A DNA stretch of 64,000 bases, taken from NCBI RefSeq assembly GCF_002056795.1, contig NZ_CP020104.1:3545001-3609000 (forward strand), written 5' to 3'. Below, piece after piece: positions 8,819 to 16,586 of the stretch (position 1 is its first letter; every line of letters starts with the position of its first letter). The notes below the pieces were generated by a model. It saw only the letters and a list, made by a program, of their open reading frames with translations, searched no databases and had not been told where the DNA came from. Source of the stretch: Spirosoma aerolatum (GTDB lineage Bacteria; Bacteroidota; Bacteroidia; Cytophagales; Spirosomataceae). The position numbers were made by a program, and so were the translations under genes.

Positions 8819-10927
8819 TCAGGAGATACGGCCCCAATTACTTTCAGTTTGCTTTATGCCATCCAGGTGATTGCGGATTGGGGCGTGTTGGGGTAGGAGG
8901 AGTTCTGGATCCTCGGCGAGGATCGCTTGGGCTGAATCTCTGGCCGCTGTCAGAATAGGACCGTCTTTGGCTAGATCAGCAATCATCAGATCCATTACAC
9001 CACTTTGTTGCGTGCCCGTAAGGTCGCCGGGGCCGCGCAGTTGCAGATCGACATCGGCAATCTCAAATCCATTGTTCGTACGAACCATCGTTTCGAGTCG
9101 GGTACGCGTATCACTGCTGAGTTTATAGCCAGTCATCAGAATGCAGTACGATTGTTCGGCTCCCCGCCCGACACGGCCGCGTAGCTGATGCAGTTGCGAA
9201 AGACCAAATCGCTCGGCACTCTCAATGACCATGACACTGGCATTCGGGACGTTTACACCTACTTCGATAACGGTGGTAGCAACCAGAATCTGGGTTTCAT
9301 TTTTCAGAAAGCGCTTCATCTCGTCATCTTTCTCATAGGGCAACATTTTGCCATGCAGAATTCCAATCTCATACTTCGGTCGGGGAAAAGCTCGCTGCAT
9401 ACTTTCAAAGCCATCCATGAGGTCTTTATAGTCGAGCTTTTCCGATTCCTCAATCAACGGATATACGACGTACACCTGGCGGCCGAGTTCAATCTGCTGG
9501 CGAATAAAGCCAAACACTTCCGACCGATGTTTATCGAACTTGTGTACTGTTTTGATAGGCTTACGTCCTTTAGGTAGCTCATCGATCACCGACACATCCA
9601 GATTCCCATAAAGTGTCATGGCTAGGGTTCGCGGAATGGGCGTAGCTGTCATGACCAGGATGTGAGGAGGCACTACTTCATTTTTCCGCCAGAGTTTAGC
9701 GCGCTGTGCTACACCGAACCGATGCTGTTCATCAATAATACATAGGCCAAGATTTTTGTACTGGACTGCATCTTCGAGCAGGGCATGCGTTCCGACCAGG
9801 ATATGCATTTTGCCCGACTGCAATTCGTCATGAAGTACTATCCGACGTTTCTTGTTGGTCGAACCCGTCAGGATACCGATGTTGAGGCCCATCGACTCGG
9901 CAAACGGTTTCAGTCCATTGTAATGCTGATCGGCCAGAATTTCAGTTGGGGCCATGATACAGGCTTGTGCTCCGTTGCCGATGGCTAGCAGGCAGGCAAT
10001 GAAGGCAACAATCGTTTTTCCACTGCCCACATCGCCCTGCAACAGTCGATTCATCTGTTTACCCGTCAGAAAATCAGCATAGATTTCTTTGATTACCCGT
10101 TGCTGGGCAGTCGTCAACTCAAAGGGGAGGAGTTCTTTGTAAAAGTGTTTCATGAGCGAAGTATCCCGGAAAATTTGCCCCGGAAACTCCTCTTTCTGAA
10201 TCAGTTTGTTTTTGATCAGCCGAAGCTGGTTGTAGAATAATTCTTCAAATTTTAACCGCCGTTGAGCTTGTTTGAGCCAGGCCTGATTTTGTGGCAAATG
10301 AATATTCCACATAGCATCCTGCTTACTAATTAGCCGAAATTGCTGAATTAGTGAATCGGGCAGGGTTTCGCGAATATATGGCCACGACTGCTCCAGCAGT
10401 ATTCGCATCACTTTCCCAATGGCTTTGCTATCGAGATGACGTTTACGGAGCTTCTCTGTAAGATTGTAAACTGGGAAAAAACCTGCCTCGTGCTCTGCAG
10501 CAGTGGCTGTGTTATCTAGCTCGGGGTGGATGATGCTAAATTGTCCGTTGAACGATTGTGGTTTACCGTAGACTATATATTCCCCATCGCGTCGGAGAGT
10601 CTTTTCCAGGTAGGTAATAGCCTGAAACCAGACCAGCGTCATGGAGCCGGTTCCATCCTGAAACGTGGCGACCAGCCGTTTTTTAGGTCCTTCTCCTTCC
10701 TGATACCACTCGCGTATACGGCCTCGTATCTGCGCTGAGGGCATCGAATCCATTAACTCGCTGATTGTATAAAAGCGACTTCGGTCATCGTAACGAAAGG
10801 GGTAATACTGGATCAGATCGCCATACGTGAACAGATTTAACTCTTTGTTGAGTAATTCAGTCCGTTGGGGGCCTAATCCTTTCAGATAAAGCAGAGGGGT
10901 ATCAAAAAAAGCAACACGTTCGGTCAT
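8819..10927 (-). CDS. recG: ATP-dependent DNA helicase RecG
   Basis: Branched-DNA helicase that regresses stalled forks and processes Holliday junctions. About 702 residues. The N-terminal wedge/OB domain (about 20-250) includes FQDGTGSMTLVWF. Helicase motifs follow in order: LLQGDVGSGKTIVAF (I), MAPTEILADQHY (Ia), IIDEQHRFG (II), VMTATPIPRTLAM (III), VIEVGVNVPNASVMVIE (V) and LHQLRGRVGRG (VI). The C-terminal TRG-like part reads FEIADVDLQLRGPGDLTGTQQSG. The ATG at 10927 (MTERVAFFDTP) is preferred over 10957 because it begins at the conserved N-terminus. Confidence 0.97.
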   Translation of the reverse strand: MTERVAFFDTPLLYLKGLGPQRTELLNKELNLFTYGDLIQYYPFRYDDRSRFYTISELMDSMPSAQIRGRIREWYQEGEGPKKRLVATFQDGTGSMTLVWFQAITYLEKTLRRDGEYIVYGKPQSFNGQFSIIHPELDNTATAAEHEAGFFPVYNLTEKLRKRHLDSKAIGKVMRILLEQSWPYIRETLPDSLIQQFRLISKQDAMWNIHLPQNQAWLKQAQRRLKFEELFYNQLRLIKNKLIQKEEFPGQIFRDTSLMKHFYKELLPFELTTAQQRVIKEIYADFLTGKQMNRLLQGDVGSGKTIVAFIACLLAIGNGAQACIMAPTEILADQHYNGLKPFAESMGLNIGILTGSTNKKRRIVLHDELQSGKMHILVGTHALLEDAVQYKNLGLCIIDEQHRFGVAQRAKLWRKNEVVPPHILVMTATPIPRTLAMTLYGNLDVSVIDELPKGRKPIKTVHKFDKHRSEVFGFIRQQIELGRQVYVVYPLIEESEKLDYKDLMDGFESMQRAFPRPKYEIGILHGKMLPYEKDDEMKRFLKNETQILVATTVIEVGVNVPNASVMVIESAERFGLSQLHQLRGRVGRGAEQSYCILMTGYKLSSDTRTRLETMVRTNNGFEIADVDLQLRGPGDLTGTQQSGVMDLMIADLAKDGPILTAARDSAQAILAEDPELLLPQHAPIRNHLDGIKQTESNWGRIS

Positions 10928-10984
10928 AGCTGGCCCCATTGTGGGCGTGTACTGCACCGGTCTGGATTGATCAAAAATACAAAA

Positions 10985-11103
10985 AAGTCATAAGTTGTCA
11001 TAAAGGGTCATTCGTAGTCATTGATTGTCATTTGTGGTCATTCATTGTTTTTCAGTAGGACTAACCTTATTCATAAAGCAACAAATGATAAAAAATGACC
11101 TTT
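10985..11103. repeat. 10-base-period GTCAT array with weak inverted partner
   Basis: GTCAT occurs six times at exact 10-base spacing (10987, 10997, 11007, 11017, 11027, 11037); the other five bases of each unit vary. At 11080-11103 the complement ATGA appears twice, so part of the array can fold back (AAAGGGTCATT with AATGACCTTT). It lies between the recG start and the stop of the barrel gene. See the related array at 34606-34630. Confidence 0.75.
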
Positions 11104-12530
11104 TATTTCTCCTCCACTTTTCCCAGCCCAAAAGCAATACCTGCGTAAATATCCAGACCTCGTGGTTGAATACCGTTTGAACTGTTGCCTAATAAACCCA
11201 GTAAATTGTCGGTGCCCAGCCAGCCTGGGCCTATTCGAACAGAACCACCAGCAGTAAGGCCGCCATTCAGGTAGGCAATCGGAACCGATGCACTCACCCA
11301 GCGTGAATCGTACCGAGGGGTCACCGCGATTAAGGTAGGCTGATGAGTCGCGGTTGCGGAGGTTGATCGAACGTCCTGCAAATAAGTCAGATTAAGACCA
11401 AATCCACTGGGTAGCTGATAGTCCATTTGTAGGTTCAGAGAAGTAGGCAGTCCAACCCTGAAGGTATTGCTGTCGGGAGCTCGGCCGGTAGTCAGCTTGT
11501 TTTGAATGACTTCAACAATCGAGCCTGTGCCGCTGAGGTCATTGAAATCTTTAGTACTGAATCGTACAGGATTTGATCCCAGATCGGAATAGCTATACTC
11601 CTGGCCTTTGTAGGTTAGCCCCCCAATATCCGTTAGAGCGATACCAAGCCGTAAAGCCGGGCTGTCGGCGTCATACTGATCGACATACGTGAAGCCTAAA
11701 TCAAGCCCAAAGCCTCGTCCTGGCGAAGAGGGACTAAACAGAATGGCCGGTGTCAGGCTACGATTCTGTAGAAACGTAGTGTAGGCAAGAGTGGCATCCA
11801 ATTTACTTACTTCCAGTAAGTTGGTGTTTGGTATGGCTGGGTCCTGTACAATTCTATAGCTCATGCCCCGATTGATAAGCCGTTGAGCATGATAACCCAG
11901 CAGGAGCTTAGCTGTTGTTCCGAATAAAATCTTACGTCCGTCGCCTTCCACAATAGGCACCGCATAGGTTACCCCCAGTTCGGCATAGGTATTGGTACTT
12001 GCTCCAAACTTGTTGTCGGTTGTAGGAATACTATACAATCCACCTGTATTCAGGCTGGCCCGAAACGCAGATAACAATCCTTCGGATGCGCTGATTACTT
12101 GTCCAACGGCTCGAAAACGCGTTGTAAAGGCCAGCGCGGCCCCACGCTCACCTACCTGCATCAGAAACGAAGGACCACGTACTTCGCCCCAGATCGTGCC
12201 ATTTTTGGGTTTTCCATCCAGCGTTTCACGTGTGTAATCTGTTTCAAAACGTATGGAGCCATCGGCGGATTTGTACTGCGCTGGGACGTTGCCTGTGATA
12301 AGCCGCAATAAAGAGAAAGGAGCTTGGTAGCGAACATAATTGTTATCCACATGACCATTGCCCGTGAAAACATTCAGGTAAAACCGGGAAGGAGAGTCGG
12401 CAGCCAGAGCAGGATTAATATAGAGCCGGTTGGTTCCACCGAAACGGCTGGTTGAAATGCCTAGTAGATTTTGTGAAAAACTGGCACCAGAAATCTGTAA
12501 GAGCAGTCCCAGTGAGAGTAAATACTTCAT
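11103..12530 (-). CDS. Outer-membrane beta-barrel protein (DUF5723-like)
   Basis: 475 residues. Begins with a signal peptide (MKYLLSLGLLLQISGASFSQ); the ATG at 12530 is used rather than 12563 so that this is N-terminal. The start of the mature part (GISTSRFGGTNRLYINPALA) is typical of Bacteroidota barrel proteins of the DUF5723 group, related to the PorQ/PorV style of fold. Alternating polar/hydrophobic strands run to the end (GLDIYAGIAFGLGKV). Likely an outer-membrane channel or assembly factor; no specific function is known. Preceded by an isolated promoter region after the Nfu terminator. Confidence 0.75.
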   Translation of the reverse strand: MKYLLSLGLLLQISGASFSQNLLGISTSRFGGTNRLYINPALAADSPSRFYLNVFTGNGHVDNNYVRYQAPFSLLRLITGNVPAQYKSADGSIRFETDYTRETLDGKPKNGTIWGEVRGPSFLMQVGERGAALAFTTRFRAVGQVISASEGLLSAFRASLNTGGLYSIPTTDNKFGASTNTYAELGVTYAVPIVEGDGRKILFGTTAKLLLGYHAQRLINRGMSYRIVQDPAIPNTNLLEVSKLDATLAYTTFLQNRSLTPAILFSPSSPGRGFGLDLGFTYVDQYDADSPALRLGIALTDIGGLTYKGQEYSYSDLGSNPVRFSTKDFNDLSGTGSIVEVIQNKLTTGRAPDSNTFRVGLPTSLNLQMDYQLPSGFGLNLTYLQDVRSTSATATHQPTLIAVTPRYDSRWVSASVPIAYLNGGLTAGGSVRIGPGWLGTDNLLGLLGNSSNGIQPRGLDIYAGIAFGLGKVEEK

Positions 12531-12574
12531 GTAGTGAATCAGTGAATGCAATATCGTTTGCAAAAGAAACGCAA

Positions 12575-12604
12575 AACCGCCATTAGGGTTAACTAATGGC
12601 GGTT
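12575..12604 (-). terminator. Rho-independent terminator of the Nfu gene
   Basis: A 12-base perfect stem (AACCGCCATTAG at 12575-12586, complement at 12593-12604) with a 6-base loop. T-rich sequence follows on both strands, so it may act both ways. It is about 90 bases beyond the stop at 12693. Confidence 0.7.
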
Positions 12605-12692
12605 ATATTTTTGACTTCTTAGTCAACGGTTAGCTAACGATTGTCACCAGCATAAACAATTGACACAGGCTATGGCCCCCAAAGATCTACAA

Positions 12693-13295
12693 CTATACGC
12701 CTTCTGCCTCTACGGTTTTTACTTCAGGTACTAATCGAGTCAATAAGTTCTCAATGCCAGCTTTGAGCGTCAACGTCGACGATGGGCAACCGCTGCATGA
12801 ACCTTGAAGTAATACCTTGACGATACCCGTAGATTCATCGAACGTGTGGAAGCTGATGGCTCCTCCATCTGACTCGACTGCAGGACGAATATATTGATCC
12901 AGCACAGCCTTGATTTTTTGAACAGTTTCCGAATCCATATCCAGCTTTGTGGTGTTGGCGTCCATTGTTCGCTGTGCAAAAACGGGCTTTTGCTCACTGA
13001 AATAGTCTTTCAGAAAGAGCTTTACTTCAAACAGCACATCATCCCACTCGGTTTCGTCGTCTTTGGTAACGGTAACGAAGTTGCCTGAGATAAATACCCG
13101 ACGGACAAAGTCGAACCCAAATAACGCTACGGCCAATGGCGATGCTTTTCCTTCAACCAGAGCATCCCCTGGTGTTGCATAATCGAATGAAAGCCCACTG
13201 GGCACAAGGTCGAAACTGACCACGAACTTCATCGAGTTCGGATTGGGGCTACCTTCCGTAAAAATAGATACGGGACGGCTAAGCGTAGAATTCAT
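12693..13295 (-). CDS. Nfu/NifU family iron-sulfur cluster scaffold
   Basis: 200 residues with an N-terminal Nfu_N domain (TEGSPNPNSMKFVVS, near 13-100) and a C-terminal NifU domain (near 115-195) bearing the cluster-binding CxxC in GSCSGCPSSTLTLK. Such proteins carry a 4Fe-4S cluster at a dimer interface and hand it to target enzymes in the cytoplasm. Possible local clients include the QueE and molybdenum hydroxylase proteins encoded in this window, but that is only general. The gene appears monocistronic, with a terminator behind it. Confidence 0.93.
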   Translation of the reverse strand: MNSTLSRPVSIFTEGSPNPNSMKFVVSFDLVPSGLSFDYATPGDALVEGKASPLAVALFGFDFVRRVFISGNFVTVTKDDETEWDDVLFEVKLFLKDYFSEQKPVFAQRTMDANTTKLDMDSETVQKIKAVLDQYIRPAVESDGGAISFHTFDESTGIVKVLLQGSCSGCPSSTLTLKAGIENLLTRLVPEVKTVEAEGV

Positions 13296-13405
13296 ATGGT
13301 TTTCGGTTTACCGTACACGGTTAGTCAAAATGTCTGGACAGAAACGGTTTCTGGTTCTTTCTGTCTAACACCGACATCTTTTTTTTAGTTTTTGCCCATG
13401 AAAAA

Positions 13406-13431
13406 ACCCGCAGGACATTTGCCGTGCGGGT
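13406..13431 (-). terminator. Terminator of the rplU-rpmA operon
   Basis: ACCCGCA (13406-13412) pairs with TGCGGGT (13425-13431); reading minus, the stem is followed by six T residues. It lies about 30 bases after the rpmA stop. Confidence 0.8.
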
Positions 13432-13458
13432 CTATACATTCAGAGCAGTAAAATGAGC

Positions 13459-13758
13459 TTATGCTGTTACTTCTGCTACAGGAGCAACTTCAACGGCTGA
13501 TGGGCCCGCTGGAATGATATCGACATACGAACGGCTGTCGCGACCAGGGCGGAATTTAACTACGCCATCAACCAGGGCGAACAACGTATAATCTTTACCC
13601 AACCCAACATTTTTACCGGGGTGGTGTTTCGTGCCACGCTGACGCACGATGATATTGCCGGCGATAGCCGACTGACCGCCGAACAACTTCACGCCCAGAC
13701 GTTTGCTGATCGAATCGCGGCCGTTTTTGGAACTACCTACACCTTTCTTGTGTGCCAT
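13459..13758 (-). CDS. rpmA: 50S ribosomal protein L27
   Basis: Ribosomal protein L27, 99 residues, whose N-terminal tail reaches the peptidyl-transferase centre. Begins [16 protein letters not shown], followed by [19 protein letters not shown] and [17 protein letters not shown], all characteristic. The start at 13758 fits the family exactly; the frame's upstream extension to 13827 is hairpin DNA. The C-terminal tail ([21 protein letters not shown]) is slightly longer than in many species. Downstream of rplU in the usual order, but with an unusual long inverted repeat between the two genes. Confidence 0.98.
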   Translation of the reverse strand: MAHKKGVGSSKNGRDSISKRLGVKLFGGQSAIAGNIIVRQRGTKHHPGKNVGLGKDYTLFALVDGVVKFRPGRDSRSYVDIIPAGPSAVEVAPVAEVTA

Positions 13759-13766
13759 TTTTTTTG

Positions 13767-13849
13767 AAGGAGTTAGGAGCGAGGAGGGAGGAGCGAGGAG
13801 AAAACTGAATGCGTCAGCCATTCTCACTTCTCGCTCCTAACTCCTCACT
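13767..13849. repeat. Tandem-unit long inverted repeat, GAGGAG class
   Basis: Sits between rplU and rpmA. One arm holds AGGAGTTAGGAGCGAG plus further GAGGAGC-type 7-base units; the other arm carries the complement, at least 15 bases of it perfect. On the minus strand the loop side reads GAGAATGGCTGACGCATTCA, the same 20 bases as at the element at 22139-22230. It lies 8 bases upstream of the rpmA start codon. Confidence 0.85.
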
Positions 13850-13855
13850 ACTGTT

Positions 13856-14173
13856 TTACAGAGTTATGTCTTCGATCAGGACTTTGGTCAGGTATTGACG
13901 GTGTCCATTTTTCTTTTTGTATCCTTTCCGACGTTTTTTCTTGAAGACGATAACTTTCTCGCCTTTCAGATGTTCGACAATTTTAGCCGATACTGTCGCT
14001 CCAGCGACGGTTGGGGCACCGACGGAAATGCTCCCTTCGTTGTCAACAAGGAGAACCTTCACCTTGTCGGAGGCAAGTGCAGCGTCCACATCGCCCTCTA
14101 ACCGGTGGGTATAGATAGAACGACCTTTCTGGATCTTGAATTGCTGCCCTGCGATCTCTACGATTGCGTACAT
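13856..14173 (-). CDS. rplU: 50S ribosomal protein L21
   Basis: Ribosomal protein L21, 105 residues, binding 23S rRNA. MYAIVEIAGQQFKIQKGR at the N-terminus and KRRKGYKKKNGHRQYLTKV near the C-terminus are diagnostic. The ATG at 14173 is chosen because the frame upstream to 14236 lies outside the conserved protein. First gene of the rplU-rpmA pair; about 98 bases separate it from rpmA, longer than usual because of the inverted repeat. Confidence 0.98.
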   Translation of the reverse strand: MYAIVEIAGQQFKIQKGRSIYTHRLEGDVDAALASDKVKVLLVDNEGSISVGAPTVAGATVSAKIVEHLKGEKVIVFKKKRRKGYKKKNGHRQYLTKVLIEDITL

Positions 14174-14241
14174 GTGTTGTGTATGAAATTGGAAATGAGG
14201 GTGCAAAGGTACTATTTTTTTTGCACAATCCAACAACTAGA

Positions 14242-15309
14242 TTAATGTACGCGAATTTTTTGCCCTGCCCGAAGCCGTGACCCCGATATGTGGTTTTTAC
14301 GCTTCAGGGCCGACACCGACATGCCATACCGATCCGCAATGGAACTCAGGGTGTCACCGGAGCGCACTTTGTGCAGAACCGTTCGTTTGAAACGAGGCTT
14401 AGAGCGAGATTCTGACGAACTTGAACGCCCTCCCCGCAGGTAATCCCATACCGATCCGGTTAACAGAAAATGGTCGGACAGGATCGTGTTTTCAGGAAAA
14501 GCATAAATGTTGAGCGGGCTAAATGGATTCCCTTCGTAGCGCGTTTCGAAGTGCAGGTGCGGGCCAGAACTTCGCCCTGTACTGCCTCCTAGGCCAATCT
14601 GGTCACCTGCTTTGATGAGCTGCCCCGTTTCGACGGTCTGTTTGGATAGGTGACCGTACAGGGTTTCAAGACCATTGTAATGCCGAATCAGCACATAGCG
14701 GCCGTAGCCATTACCATCCCAGCCAACGACCCGTACAATGCCATCGAAGGCGGCATAAACGGGGTTGCCGGTTTCCAGATCGAGATCGGTGCCCGTATGC
14801 CAGCGCCCCCAGCGAAACCCGAAATTGGAGGTCATTTTACCCTCGTTCAGCGGGGCCGACCAGTAGCGATTGGCAGGGGGATCGTATAGTTTAATATCAA
14901 TCGTCTCATCGAATTCAAGCGGATCGATATTGTACGGATCAATGGTGCGGGAATCCCATACCGCGTAGTAATCGGCGATTTTAACCCATTCGTTGCCGAC
15001 CAGTACAGAGTCAATCACTTCTACGACACTTGTTTCACCCTGATCAATCTGACTGGTGTCTTCGCTAACAACGGGGTTTAATTCTTTTTTTGGCTCAAAC
15101 TGGTTGTTGAAGCGCAGCTGAGTGGTTTCTTGCTCAAACGGGTCGTCCGCTTTTTGCGGCTGTTCGACGACGGGTGCGTTTGGGGTTGCCCCATTTTTGG
15201 GCGTAATACGCAGGTTATTTTTAAATCGCCCACGCTCCTGGGCCTGTGCGGTCAGGGTTATGCACAGGCACCCAATGGCCAAAAGCCACTGTGTAGCGGT
15301 TCTTCTCAT
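14242..15309 (-). CDS. M23 family metallopeptidase with LysM domain
   Basis: Secreted peptidoglycan endopeptidase, 355 residues. Signal peptide MRRTATQWLLAIGCLCITLTAQA. The peptidase M23 domain (about 170-285) shows the zinc-binding motifs HTGTDLDL and GPHLHFE plus LETLYGHLSKQ. A LysM domain closes the protein (HKVRSGDTLSSIADRYGMS). A low-complexity linker with RSSSSESRSK lies between them. The LysM would anchor the enzyme to glycan strands for cross-bridge cleavage. It starts just after a long inverted repeat. Confidence 0.93.
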   Translation of the reverse strand: MRRTATQWLLAIGCLCITLTAQAQERGRFKNNLRITPKNGATPNAPVVEQPQKADDPFEQETTQLRFNNQFEPKKELNPVVSEDTSQIDQGETSVVEVIDSVLVGNEWVKIADYYAVWDSRTIDPYNIDPLEFDETIDIKLYDPPANRYWSAPLNEGKMTSNFGFRWGRWHTGTDLDLETGNPVYAAFDGIVRVVGWDGNGYGRYVLIRHYNGLETLYGHLSKQTVETGQLIKAGDQIGLGGSTGRSSGPHLHFETRYEGNPFSPLNIYAFPENTILSDHFLLTGSVWDYLRGGRSSSSESRSKPRFKRTVLHKVRSGDTLSSIADRYGMSVSALKRKNHISGSRLRAGQKIRVH

Positions 15310-15322
15310 CTAGTTTCGATGA

Positions 15323-15414
15323 GTTTTCGGTTTACAGATTACGGTTTACAGTTGGCTGACGCATGTATACTGGGCAGTGAGCCAATTGTAAACCGTAATC
15401 TGTAAACCGAAAAC
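15323..15414. repeat. Long inverted repeat with 14-base tandem units
   Basis: Two 35-base arms (15323-15357 and 15380-15414) match at 34 positions around a 22-base loop. Inside an arm CGGTTTACAG occurs twice at a 14-base period. The sequence at the loop-side end is GGCTGACGCA (15354-15363), also found in the elements at 13767, 22139 and 38703. It lies between trxB and the M23 gene, both minus. Confidence 0.92.
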
Positions 15415-15431
15415 CTGGTTTTGTTAATGAA

Positions 15432-16397
15432 TTAAATTTCTTCTGGCTGCATTTCGAGGGTGACCAGATAACGCTCCGCATCAAGGGCTGCCATACAGCC
15501 TGTACCAGCCGCAGTAACGGCCTGACGATAGATGTTATCCTGTGCGTCGCCACAAGCAAAAACGCCGGGTATATTGGTTCGGGTGCTTCCCTTTTCGGTC
15601 AAAATGTAGCCATTATCGTCCAAATCGATAAACTCCCGGAAAATGTCAGTATTTGGTTTGTGACCGATGGCCACGAAAAAGCCCGTAACATTCAGAATGG
15701 ACTCTTCACCTGTTTCGGTATTTTTAATTCGAACCCCCTCCACATCTTCATCCCCCAGAATTTCTTCGGTTACTGAATTGTAGAGTACTTCGATGTTGTG
15801 CGCCGTTTTTACCCGCTGTTGCATGAACTTGGACGCCCGCATTTCATCCCGTCGGACCAGCATATACACCTTGCGGCATAAATTGGCCAGATAGCTCGCT
15901 TCTTCGGCAGCTGTGTCGCCCGCTCCAACGATGGCTACGTCCTGCCCCCGGAAGAAGAAGCCATCACAGACAGCACAGGCAGATACCCCCCGGCCATTGA
16001 GCCGCATTTCAGAGGGCAAACCGAGCCATTTAGCAGTGGCACCGGTTGAAATAATAACTGAATCGGCCGTGATTTCATACTTATCATCAACGGTAATGCG
16101 GTGCGGGTTCCCCGGACCAGGCTGCTCCATAAATTCGACTTTGGTCACCATGCCATAGCGGATGTCGGTGCCAAACCGACGAGCCTGCGCTTCCAGATCC
16201 TGCATCATTTGGGGACCTTGCACGCCATTGGGGTATCCTGGAAAATTATCGACTTCTGTAGTAATGGTGAGTTGTCCGCCGGGTTGAGCGCCCTGAAACA
16301 GAACGGGTTGCAGATTTGCTCGGGATGCGTAAATAGCTGCCGTATAACCGGCCGGACCAGAACCTATAATTAAGCACTTAACGTGTTCGGGTGTCAT
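15432..16397 (-). CDS. trxB: Thioredoxin-disulfide reductase
   Basis: Cytoplasmic NADPH-dependent flavoenzyme that reduces thioredoxin, 321 residues. FAD-binding GSGPAGYTAAIYASRA at the N-terminus, redox-active CAVCDG near residue 143, NADPH-binding VGAGDTAAEEASYL, and the C-terminal FAD motif GVFACGDAQDNIYRQAVTAAGTGCMAA. All family landmarks are intact. A terminator-like hairpin and an inverted repeat lie upstream, separating it from the OmpA-type gene. Confidence 0.97.
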   Translation of the reverse strand: MTPEHVKCLIIGSGPAGYTAAIYASRANLQPVLFQGAQPGGQLTITTEVDNFPGYPNGVQGPQMMQDLEAQARRFGTDIRYGMVTKVEFMEQPGPGNPHRITVDDKYEITADSVIISTGATAKWLGLPSEMRLNGRGVSACAVCDGFFFRGQDVAIVGAGDTAAEEASYLANLCRKVYMLVRRDEMRASKFMQQRVKTAHNIEVLYNSVTEEILGDEDVEGVRIKNTETGEESILNVTGFFVAIGHKPNTDIFREFIDLDDNGYILTEKGSTRTNIPGVFACGDAQDNIYRQAVTAAGTGCMAALDAERYLVTLEMQPEEI

Positions 16398-16429
16398 TGT
16401 AGTGGGAATGTGTTGTCTGGTAACTAAAA

Positions 16430-16456
16430 ATACCCCCTCCCAAAAAGCGGGGGTAT
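16430..16456 (-). terminator. Hairpin between OmpA-type gene and trxB
   Basis: ATACCCCC (16430-16437) pairs with GGGGGTAT (16449-16456); on the minus strand it is followed by five T residues. An outer TGTTGTC/GACAACA pair (16411-16417 and 16460-16466) can extend the structure. Likely ends transcripts of the gene at 16587. Confidence 0.6.
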
Positions 16457-16514
16457 CTGGACAACATACACAAAATTGAAAAAAATCCCGCAGGAAAGCA
16501 AAGGAATGAAATGC

Positions 16515-16585
16515 ATGACGTATGATGTAGGATATATAGCTCTCTCATCTACTACATCATACGTCATACATCCTATATCCTACAT
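16515..16585. repeat. Inverted repeat with two alternative pairings
   Basis: ATGACGTATGATGTAG (16515-16530) pairs perfectly with 16552-16567. The overlapping word ATGTAGGATATA (16525-16536) pairs perfectly with 16574-16585. The right arm thus carries the two complements side by side, while in the left arm they overlap. The vocabulary (CATACATCC) recurs at 21216-21260. It lies just after the stop of the OmpA-type gene. Confidence 0.85.
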
Positions 16586-16586
16586 T

